The position numbers and the translations under genes are program-made. The notes under the pieces are model-generated. The model ran no database searches and was not told the origin of the DNA. It saw only the letters and a program-made list of their open reading frames with translations. Positions 1-5,498 of a DNA stretch of 7,829 bases are shown one piece after another. Source of the DNA: Fimadaptatus sp948467645 (GTDB lineage Bacteria; Bacillota; Clostridia; Christensenellales; Aristaeellaceae); the NCBI GenBank assembly GCA_948467645.1, contig CAOKFD010000099.1, positions 1-7,829 of the forward strand. Reading direction: 5' to 3'. Numbering within the stretch: the first letter of the stretch is position 1; each line of letters begins with the position of its first letter.

Positions 1-113
1 TCCCAGAGAAAGGCTTTCCTCTTTCACTGTCCAAGATCATTGACAAACCTACAATAAATCAAATATTTTACCTGCGGGCGAAATTAGTTTAATATTATAT
101 GTCAGATGCGGCG
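1..113. other. Upstream stretch without a recognisable gene
   Basis: No coding region with a ribosome binding site and family-like sequence is visible here on either strand. The stretch is AT-rich between about 50 and 105. A small imperfect inverted repeat lies at about 5-23 (AGAGAA against TTCCTCT) without a following T-tract, so I do not call it a terminator. A TTGACA at 40-45 has only a poor -10 partner. The stretch appears to be intergenic DNA upstream of the metNIQ promoter. Confidence 0.5.
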
Positions 114-142
114 TTGACAACTTATCCGGGCGGCAGTATAAT
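114..142 (+). promoter_or_regulatory. Sigma-A promoter of the metNIQ operon
   Basis: The -35 hexamer TTGACA lies at 114-119 and the -10 hexamer TATAAT at 137-142, with a spacer of exactly 17 nt. Both hexamers match the housekeeping sigma consensus perfectly, which is rare. Transcription should start near 149, leaving a leader of about 165 nt before metN. A consensus promoter implies strong basal transcription, so control is more likely by a repressor or in the leader. No MetJ-type box is visible. The start site is inferred from spacing. Confidence 0.88.
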
Positions 143-148
143 CCCACC

Positions 149-312
149 ATATCAGTATGTTGTGTGGCATTGCCGTCGCGCAAGCCTTGCGAAGATTTTG
201 CATAAATGCGCTTGAACATTATTGTAATTGCAGTTATCATACGAAGTTGCAGACAATAATAAACCGATGGGCGTAAACGCGCGCCCTATTAATAATACGG
301 GAGGCCGCGTAT
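149..312 (+). promoter_or_regulatory. Long structured 5' leader of metN, possible cis-regulator
   Basis: This untranslated stretch between the predicted transcription start and metN can form several helices. ATTATTGT (218-225) pairs with ACAATAAT (253-260). GGGCG (269-273) pairs with CGCCC (282-286). CCCTATT (284-290) can pair with AATA plus GGG (294-297 and 299-301, C298 bulged), which covers the metN Shine-Dalgarno sequence. The last two helices share 284-286 and exclude each other. A small hairpin CGCAA/TTGCG lies at 179-191. I see no S-box (SAM-I) core and no T-box AGGGUGGNACCGCG element, the usual controls of methionine importers in Bacillota. That it regulates anything is inference. Confidence 0.35.
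299..304 (+). promoter_or_regulatory. Ribosome binding site of metN
   Basis: GGGAGG lies 8 nt before the ATG at 313 and decides the start. The alternative ATG at 361, closer to where MetN proteins usually begin, has no purine-rich sequence upstream. Confidence 0.8.
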
Positions 313-1365
313 ATGGAAGATACGGCGCGCAGCGCATCAGGTCAGACGCCAAGCGACATAATGATTTCTATCCGCGATCTGGAAAAAGTCTATTCAAATG
401 GAAGCAACACCGTTGCCGCGCTGAAGGGCATAAACCTTGACATACCGCGCGGATCGATATTCGGCATAATCGGTCTGTCGGGCGCGGGCAAGTCCACGCT
501 GATAAGGTGCATAAACCGACTCGATCCCCCCACCGGCGGTCAGATATTGATCGACGGCGTGGATATAATGAAGCTGAACAATTCCGAGCTGCTTAAGACC
601 CGGCGGCAGCTGGGCATGATATTCCAGCAGTTTAACCTTTTGATGCAGCGCACGATACTCGCCAACGTCATGTTCCCGATGGAAATTTCGGGCGTGCCCA
701 AGGCGCAGGCCAAGAAGTGCGCGCAGGAGTTGCTGGACATAGTATCGCTGGGCAACAAGGCCAATGTTTACCCTGCACAGCTTTCGGGCGGCCAGAAGCA
801 GCGTGTTGCTATTGCGCGTGCGCTGACGATGGAGCCCAAGGTGCTTCTGTGTGACGAGGCAACCAGCGCGCTCGACCCTATGACTACGCGCTCGATACTG
901 GCGCTGCTTCAGGACATAAACAAGCGGCTGGGCATAACCATCGTGGTCATAACGCACGAGATGGAAGTAATCCGTCAGATATGCACCGACGTCGCGATAA
1001 TCGACGGCGGCGTGATCGCCGAGCACGGCCGCGTGCGCGACGTATTCACCCACCCCAAGACCGAGGCCGCAAAGCGACTGTTCCGCAAACCCGACGAAGA
1101 AGAGATGCTTCCCGACAGGCCGTGTGTGCGAATACTGTTCGAAGGCGCGGACATATACGAGCCGGTTATCAGCGGCATGACGCTGGCCAGTGGTGCGCCG
1201 GTATCGATATACAACGCCGACATACGACGCGTGGGCGGACAGGTATTCGGCCAATTGGTAGTCGAACTGCCGAGCGATCCGGCGGCCGCAAAGCGCTGCC
1301 GCGAATATCTGGCTTCGCATAAGGAACTTGTGGTTGAGGAGGTGCGCGGCAATGACATGGAGTAA
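313..1365 (+). CDS. metN: Methionine ABC transporter ATP-binding protein MetN
   Basis: This 350-residue protein is the ATPase that powers methionine import through MetI. All ABC motifs are intact: Walker A GLSGAGKS at 54-61, Q-loop FQQFNLL near 104-110, signature LSGGQ at 157-161, Walker B VLLCDE at 177-182 followed by D-loop SALD at 185-188, and the H-loop histidine at 215. Residues about 265-345 form the C-terminal NIL-type domain, which in characterised MetN binds methionine and inhibits transport when the cell is replete. The length fits the family. The start at 313 is chosen by GGGAGG at 299-304 and adds about 17 residues before the usual ABC start. Isoleucine is mostly encoded by ATA, unlike in metQ. 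The gene is first in an operon with metI (14-nt overlap) and metQ. Methionine specificity is inferred from family and gene order; another NlpA-family substrate is possible. Confidence 0.93.
   Translation: MEDTARSASGQTPSDIMISIRDLEKVYSNGSNTVAALKGINLDIPRGSIFGIIGLSGAGKSTLIRCINRLDPPTGGQILIDGVDIMKLNNSELLKTRRQLGMIFQQFNLLMQRTILANVMFPMEISGVPKAQAKKCAQELLDIVSLGNKANVYPAQLSGGQKQRVAIARALTMEPKVLLCDEATSALDPMTTRSILALLQDINKRLGITIVVITHEMEVIRQICTDVAIIDGGVIAEHGRVRDVFTHPKTEAAKRLFRKPDEEEMLPDRPCVRILFEGADIYEPVISGMTLASGAPVSIYNADIRRVGGQVFGQLVVELPSDPAAAKRCREYLASHKELVVEEVRGNDME
1336..1343 (+). promoter_or_regulatory. Ribosome binding site of metI, inside metN
   Basis: GAGGAGGT lies 8 nt before the ATG at 1352 and within the metN coding region. 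It fixes the metI start at 1352 rather than at the in-frame TTG at 1328, and suggests that metI translation is coupled to metN. Confidence 0.85.
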
Positions 1366-2026
1366 TATGCCGTTTGAGCAGCTTATGCCGCTGATGTGGC
1401 AGGGCACGCTGGAAACGCTTTACATGACGCTGGTATCCACGCTGATCGCGTATGTACTTGGATTGCCGCTGGGCATACTGCTTATCACCACCGAGCGGGA
1501 TTCGCTCACGCCCGCGCCCGCGTTCAATAAGGTGCTGGGCACGATCATTAACCTGCTCCGTTCGGTTCCCTTCCTTATATTGATGATGGCGGTTACGCCG
1601 CTTACCCGCCTTATACTGGGCAAGGCGATCGGCTCCACCGCGACGATAGTTCCGCTTATTATCGCCAGCTTCCCCTACGTGGCGCGCATGGTTGAATCGT
1701 CGCTGCGCGAGGTGGACAAGGGCGTGATTGAGGCGGCGCAGTCCATGGGCGCAACGCCGCTGCAAATCATATGCAAGGTCATACTGCGCGAGGCATTCCC
1801 GTCGCTGATAAGCGGTGCAGCGATATGCACGACTACCATCCTCAGTTACAGCGCTATGGCAGGTATACTGGGCGGCGGCGGTCTGGGCGCGCTGGCCATC
1901 AACTATGGCTACTATCGCTACCTGTACGACATAATGATTTATTCCATAATCGCGCTGGTCATACTGGTTCAGGTGCTTCAGCTTATCGGCACGAAGCTGG
2001 CTATCAAGCTGGATCACCGCAAGTAA
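1352..2026 (+). CDS. metI: Methionine ABC transporter permease MetI
   Basis: This 224-residue integral membrane protein forms the methionine translocation pore as a dimer with two MetN subunits. I see about five hydrophobic segments, near residues 22-46, 62-84, 96-114, 150-172 and 192-214, as expected for MetI. The cytoplasmic EAA loop that docks on the ATPase is clear: EAAQSMGATPLQI at 127-139. A glycine-rich GILGGGGLGAL stretch at 171-181 is also typical of this permease family. The start at 1352 is set by GAGGAGGT at 1336-1343, giving a length close to the usual 217 or so residues. The gene overlaps the end of metN by 14 nt, so the two are probably translationally coupled. A 70-nt gap with no clear terminator or promoter separates it from metQ. 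Confidence 0.93.
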   Translation: MTWSNMPFEQLMPLMWQGTLETLYMTLVSTLIAYVLGLPLGILLITTERDSLTPAPAFNKVLGTIINLLRSVPFLILMMAVTPLTRLILGKAIGSTATIVPLIIASFPYVARMVESSLREVDKGVIEAAQSMGATPLQIICKVILREAFPSLISGAAICTTTILSYSAMAGILGGGGLGALAINYGYYRYLYDIMIYSIIALVILVQVLQLIGTKLAIKLDHRK

Positions 2027-2096
2027 TAACGGCTGGTCCGCGTCGAAAGGCGCGTATCGCATATACACCCTATATTACAAAAGGAGTGACTTCACA

Positions 2097-2963
2097 ATGA
2101 AAAAGTTTGCTGCATTGCTGCTGGCGCTGGTTCTGTGCATCCCCGCGTTCGCGCTGGCTGATGAGGCCGAGTACACTACCGTAACCATCGGCGCTACTCC
2201 CTCCCCGCACGTTGAGATTCTGGAGGCCGTTGAGCCGCAGCTGGAGGCCGTGGGCATCAAGCTGAACATCGTCACCTATACCGACTACATTCAGCCCAAC
2301 GACGCGCTGGCCGCGGGCGATCTGGATGCGAACTACTTCCAGCATAAGCCCTATATGGACAACTACAATCAGGGCAAGGGCACCAATCTGGTCGCGCTGA
2401 TCCCCGTTCACTACGAGCCCATGGGACTGTTCCCCGGCAAGACCGCTACCATTGAAGAGCTGGCTGACGGCGCGAGCATCGCGGTTCCGAACGACACCAC
2501 CAATGAAGCGCGCGCGCTGCTGCTGCTGGAGACTAACGGTCTGATCACCCTGCGCGAGGGCGCGGGCATGAACGCCACCAAGCTGGACATCGTTGACAAC
2601 CCCAAGAACCTGGACATCCAGGAGGTTGAGGCTGCTCAGCTGCCCCGCGTACTGCAGGACGTTGACATGGCTGTCATCAACGGCAACTATGCTGTTCAGG
2701 CCGGTCTGAACGTGACCGACAACGCCATCGCCAAGGAAGAGAGCGATTCTCTGGCCGCCGAGACCTACGTTAACTACATCGTTGTAAACGGTGACAATTA
2801 CGACGCCGACGTATTTGAAAAGATCGCGGCCGTAATGACCAGCGACGAGACCCGTCAGTGGATCAACGACAACTACAACGGCGCTGTTGTAGCTTATGTT
2901 CCCGCTGAGGATGCCGAGGCTACCGAAGCTCCTGCCACCGAAGCTCCTGCTACCGAAGGCTAA
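2097..2963 (+). CDS. metQ: Methionine-binding protein MetQ (NlpA family)
   Basis: This 288-residue extracytoplasmic protein captures methionine and delivers it to MetNI. It begins with a signal peptide: MKK, a hydrophobic core at 4-20, and a type I cleavage site after ALA at 19-21. The mature part has NlpA-family hallmarks: IGATPSPHVEIL at 31-42, NYFQHKPYMDNY at 79-90 (aromatic and His pocket residues), NEARALLLLE at 136-145 (pocket Arg139) and INGNYA at 194-199. AAAAGGAG about 10 nt upstream supports the start. There are two oddities. The only cysteine of the signal (Cys14, context LVLC) is a poor lipobox because of Leu at -1, although MetQ is normally a lipoprotein. Residues 268-288 form a Thr/Glu/Ala/Pro tail built on a tandem repeat. 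Isoleucine is encoded almost only by ATC, in contrast to metN, as expected for a more highly expressed binding protein. Methionine as ligand is inferred. Confidence 0.9.
   Translation: MKKFAALLLALVLCIPAFALADEAEYTTVTIGATPSPHVEILEAVEPQLEAVGIKLNIVTYTDYIQPNDALAAGDLDANYFQHKPYMDNYNQGKGTNLVALIPVHYEPMGLFPGKTATIEELADGASIAVPNDTTNEARALLLLETNGLITLREGAGMNATKLDIVDNPKNLDIQEVEAAQLPRVLQDVDMAVINGNYAVQAGLNVTDNAIAKEESDSLAAETYVNYIVVNGDNYDADVFEKIAAVMTSDETRQWINDNYNGAVVAYVPAEDAEATEAPATEAPATEG
2922..2951 (+). repeat. Tandem 15-bp repeat encoding the MetQ tail
   Basis: ACCGAAGCTCCTGCC at 2922-2936 is repeated at 2937-2951 with one change (final C to T), and a partial third copy ACCGAA follows at 2952-2957. It encodes TEAPA units at the end of MetQ. 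The near identity at DNA level suggests recent duplication or slippage, and copy number may vary between strains. Confidence 0.85.
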
Positions 2964-2987
2964 TGGCTAATCCTCTCGGATGAATGA

Positions 2988-3022
2988 CGGCGCAGTCGTT
3001 ATGACTGCGCCGCTTGTTTTTT
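2988..3022 (+). terminator. Intrinsic terminator of the metNIQ operon
   Basis: A perfect 10-bp stem, CGGCGCAGTC (2988-2997) with GACTGCGCCG (3003-3012), closes a GTTAT loop and is followed by CTTGTTTTTT. It starts 24 nt after the metQ stop codon. This is a canonical rho-independent terminator on the plus strand. Confidence 0.95.
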
Positions 3023-3031
3023 ATCTATATA

Positions 3032-3068
3032 AATCCGCGCCGCACGTTCTGGATGTGCGGCGCGGATT
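3032..3068 (-). terminator. Hairpin after the GH78-like gene, likely its terminator
   Basis: A perfect 14-bp inverted repeat, AATCCGCGCCGCAC (3032-3045) with GTGCGGCGCGGATT (3055-3068), has a 9-nt loop. It lies 10 bp past the stop codon of the minus-strand hydrolase gene. Read on the minus strand, the stem is followed only by a mixed TTTATATAG stretch, so the U-tract is imperfect. It sits back to back with the metQ terminator, and the pair insulates the two convergent units. Some action on plus-strand read-through is possible. Confidence 0.7.
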
Positions 3069-3078
3069 ATGTTTTGGA

Positions 3079-5277
3079 TTATTCACCTATCGTCAGCATG
3101 GAACTGTCGGGCAGTTTTATTTTGCCGGAAAGCTCGTACATGCCGCTGATCAGCGGCTTTACCTCATACTTGGCAAAGCCCGGCTGAGTGGGCTTTACGC
3201 CCAACGCGTAGGCCATGTACAGGTACAGCGGCACTGCTGACCACGCGTGGCACAGACTGCCGCCGCGATCGAAGTCCCAGCCGCCCTGTTCGGTCTCCCA
3301 GAAGGTCGTCGCGCCCTGAGTGAGCATATCGCCCCACGTGCGCGCCACGCGAGCAAACGCCGTGCGCGAGTATTTATCGCCGGCGCTAAGCAGCGCGTCG
3401 AACAGGAATATGGAATAGCTGAGCGATACTGGCGGCAGCTTTTCGCTCGCAAGCAGCTCCAGCGCGCGCGCCTTATGCTCGGGCGAGCACACGCCGCAGT
3501 ACACGGCCAGCGCCTGCGTAAGCTCGCACTCATGCTGCATTTCGCCCCGCGCGGTTATATACGTATTGTACAGGCCGCGCTCTGCATTCCAGAACGCCGC
3601 GTCCGTGCGCGCGCTGAGTTCGTCCGCTGCGGCCGCGTAAGCATCCGCGCCATTTTCTCCCAGCAACGCAATCATATGCGCAAGTCTGCGCGCGCATTCC
3701 GCCGCAAGCATGTTGAGCGGTGCATCGCAGCGGCCCGCAAACTCCTCGCTGGAATGGCCCAGATGGCCGTCCAGACCCGGACGCCATTCGTAGAAATTCC
3801 AGTACTTCTTATCCACGTACACGGGAATAAGGCCCTTATCATCGCGGCGCGCGAGCATGGAATCCAGTATGCGGCGCGCGACGGGCAGCATTTCGCGCAC
3901 AAAGTCCCTATCGCCGCTGAACATAAGGTATTCGTCCAGCGCAAGTATAAAGTCCAGGGAGAAGCTGGGTATGGTTACATAGCAGCGCGCCGGGGCGCAC
4001 AGTTCGAGCAGTCCGTCCTCGCGCTGGCCAAGCGCCAGCAGGCGCAGGCTTGCGCGAGGCATATCGTATTCGCCGAACGCGTAATAGCCGCACAGCATCT
4101 GGTTACGCGAATCCATGGCGTAGAGCGCCTGCTCGCGCCACGGGCAGTCCTCGTAATGCGCGTGCAGGCACGCCGAGAGCGTGTCGCGGCACACGTCGTA
4201 TATGCGGCTGTGCAGCGCGTCGGCGGTATGGAAAGAGGGGCTCATATCGAGCGGGTATTTCACCGGGCGCACGCCCGCATAATTTAGTGTAAACTGCTTT
4301 GCGTTTACAAATAGCGTGATGTACCTCATGCCTACACGGCGCAGTTCGTACATGAAGCGGTTACATCCTTTATGCGCGGCATAGCGCGCGGCAAAATTGC
4401 GGCCGCCTACGTATGTGCGCACGCGCTGGTCATCCATATGTTCGCCCCAGCCGATAAGCACTTCGCAGTCGGCGTCCACTTCAATGTCAAAATCGATAAA
4501 GCCCACTGTTTCGCGGCCGGTGTCAAGCGTAACGTATATGCCCGCGCAGTCGGACGACGCGTCCGCAGCGTAGCGCACGCCCACGCCCGGAAGGCTCGGC
4601 TGGGCTATGCTGCCGCTCATGTCGCGGCTTTCCCGGAACGCCATGGGCGCATACTGCATGGTCATACCTATTTCGCCGTTTTTGGGGCTGGGCCAGTAAA
4701 CGCCCTGCGACGTCACGCGCATATTTGCGCGCGGCTCAAGCAGCATACGCTTTACGGGGCGCGCATGCAGTTCGGCGGGCATGTCGTTAACGAGCGCCGC
4801 ATTTGTCCAGTTCTGCGCCTGCGGGCGCGCGTCGTATTCAAACGTATAGCCCATCTGATGCGTAACGCGGTCGATCGCGCCGGATTTAAAGCCCGTGTCC
4901 GCAGTCACCTGAGTCGTTTCACAGCTGAACGCGAGTACATGGCCGCTTTGCGCGATTTCGTAAATCAGTCCCGGACGGCCCGCACGGTATACCGAGCTGT
5001 CTATGACCTGGCAGTACGCGATTATGCGCAGTTCGTTTTTGCCGGGGCGCACGTATTTTGATACGTCGATCTCGTCAAATACCTTATACTCGGGATAATC
5101 GGCGTACTGGCCAAACGCCGCAAGCTCGCCGTTTATATACGCCGCATACTGCGAGTCCGCGCTGATTTTAAGCGCACAGCCACCCGAGCCGGCGCTGAAA
5201 TCAGCGCGCGCGATAATATACTGATTAGGTTCGCCGTCATATGACGACCATATCCATTTTGCCTTAGAAAAGCACAT
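3079..5277 (-). CDS. GH78-like glycoside hydrolase (alpha-L-rhamnosidase family)
   Basis: This 732-residue protein has no signal peptide and should act in the cytoplasm on imported oligosaccharides or glycosides. Residues 1-110 look like the N-terminal beta-sandwich of this family (KAKWIW at 5-10, YAAYINGELAAFGQY at 44-58). Residues about 180-340 form a further beta-rich region, and about 345-695 the alpha-barrel catalytic domain. DCPWRE at 377-382 with Asp389 reproduces the D-x3-R-E-x6-D spacing of GH78 active sites (Glu382 the likely acid). TTFWE at 657-661 supplies the likely second catalytic Glu661, and SLCHAWSA at 674-681 is also typical. The usual GWxGD after the acid motif is altered to ALYAMDS, so the preferred sugar may not be rhamnose. 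The start at 5277 is set by GGAGG at 5287-5291; an upstream in-frame ATG at 5316 has no such support. The gene stands alone with its own promoter and terminator. Confidence 0.82.
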   Translation of the reverse strand: MCFSKAKWIWSSYDGEPNQYIIARADFSAGSGGCALKISADSQYAAYINGELAAFGQYADYPEYKVFDEIDVSKYVRPGKNELRIIAYCQVIDSSVYRAGRPGLIYEIAQSGHVLAFSCETTQVTADTGFKSGAIDRVTHQMGYTFEYDARPQAQNWTNAALVNDMPAELHARPVKRMLLEPRANMRVTSQGVYWPSPKNGEIGMTMQYAPMAFRESRDMSGSIAQPSLPGVGVRYAADASSDCAGIYVTLDTGRETVGFIDFDIEVDADCEVLIGWGEHMDDQRVRTYVGGRNFAARYAAHKGCNRFMYELRRVGMRYITLFVNAKQFTLNYAGVRPVKYPLDMSPSFHTADALHSRIYDVCRDTLSACLHAHYEDCPWREQALYAMDSRNQMLCGYYAFGEYDMPRASLRLLALGQREDGLLELCAPARCYVTIPSFSLDFILALDEYLMFSGDRDFVREMLPVARRILDSMLARRDDKGLIPVYVDKKYWNFYEWRPGLDGHLGHSSEEFAGRCDAPLNMLAAECARRLAHMIALLGENGADAYAAAADELSARTDAAFWNAERGLYNTYITARGEMQHECELTQALAVYCGVCSPEHKARALELLASEKLPPVSLSYSIFLFDALLSAGDKYSRTAFARVARTWGDMLTQGATTFWETEQGGWDFDRGGSLCHAWSAVPLYLYMAYALGVKPTQPGFAKYEVKPLISGMYELSGKIKLPDSSMLTIGE

Positions 5278-5286
5278 AATGCCCAT

Positions 5287-5291
5287 CCTCC
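5287..5291 (-). promoter_or_regulatory. Ribosome binding site deciding the hydrolase start
   Basis: On the minus strand, GGAGG lies 9 nt before the ATG at 5277. This makes the shorter protein beginning MCFSKAKWIW the better choice. The family fold also begins at about KWIW, so the 13 extra residues of the longer reading frame would be unusual. Confidence 0.8.
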
Positions 5292-5356
5292 ATACGCGCC
5301 GCGCATTGCGCGGCATTTAGTTAGCATAGCTATTCCAGATTGATCTCGCGCGGTGC

Positions 5357-5400
5357 CGTGCCGCCCGACTGTATAATAATATACCCTGCACGGCGGCACG
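5357..5400. repeat. 9-bp inverted repeat flanking the hydrolase -10 element
   Basis: CGTGCCGCC (5357-5365) and GGCGGCACG (5392-5400) are perfect inverted copies 26 bp apart, with centres 35 bp apart. The right arm overlaps the edge of the -35 hexamer and the left arm covers the predicted transcription start near 5369. Because one arm is largely upstream of the start, a protein-binding DNA operator is more likely than an RNA hairpin. The binding regulator is unknown. Confidence 0.5.
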
Positions 5401-5404
5401 TCAA
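5376..5404 (-). promoter_or_regulatory. Sigma-A promoter of the GH78-like gene
   Basis: On the minus strand, TTGACG (5399-5404) and TATTAT (5376-5381) are separated by 17 nt, with a single mismatch in each hexamer. The predicted start near 5369 gives a leader of roughly 90 nt before the ATG at 5277. A TATATT overlapping the -10 with a 15-nt spacer is a poorer alternative. Confidence 0.75.
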
Positions 5405-5435
5405 TGCCGCAAATCGATTTAAGCCCGCCGAATAC

Positions 5436-5484
5436 AAAAGCCGCGCTTGCGACCGCGCAGTGCGGCCGTAAAGCGTCGGCTTTT
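5436..5484 (-). terminator. Terminator hairpin of the acyl-CoA synthetase unit
   Basis: On the minus strand, AAAAGCCG plus CGCTT pairs with AAGCG plus CGGCTTTT (13 bp, one bulged A). An inner 6-bp stem with one G-U pair closes an ACTGC loop. The T-run at the end of the stem is followed by GTATT. The hairpin starts 14 bp after the synthetase stop codon and lies upstream of the hydrolase promoter, so it separates the two minus-strand units. The T-run being inside the stem makes it less canonical. Confidence 0.75.
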
Positions 5485-5498
5485 ACAACAGATATAAT

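Noticed and set aside
40..69. Second TTGACA at 40-45 as an upstream promoter of metN
   Set aside because: The best -10 partner (TATTTT at 64-69, 18-nt spacer) is poor, and the perfect promoter at 114-142 explains the operon better.
149..312. SAM riboswitch or methionine T-box in the metN leader
   Set aside because: I could not find the S-box conserved core or the T-box AGGGUGGNACCGCG sequence, and no terminator with a T-tract precedes metN.
394..1407. Long minus-strand reading frame opposite metN (337 codons), and similar ones opposite metI and the hydrolase (for example 3247-4287 plus)
   Set aside because: These are shadows of GC-rich real genes. They lack ribosome binding sites and give arginine-, histidine- and tyrosine-rich low-complexity proteins with no family motifs.
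2027..2096. Separate promoter or terminator between metI and metQ
   Set aside because: Only short, weak pairings (CGCG with CGCG) and an isolated TATATT without a -35 partner are seen, so metQ is treated as part of the operon.
2980..3240. 86-codon plus-strand frame after metQ
   Set aside because: It starts in the terminator region and runs antisense to the end of the hydrolase gene; no ribosome binding site and no recognisable protein.
5278..5316. Longer start of the hydrolase at 5316
   Set aside because: The extra residues are basic and unlike the family N-terminus, and the strong GGAGG at 5287-5291 lies inside that extension, correctly spaced for the ATG at 5277.
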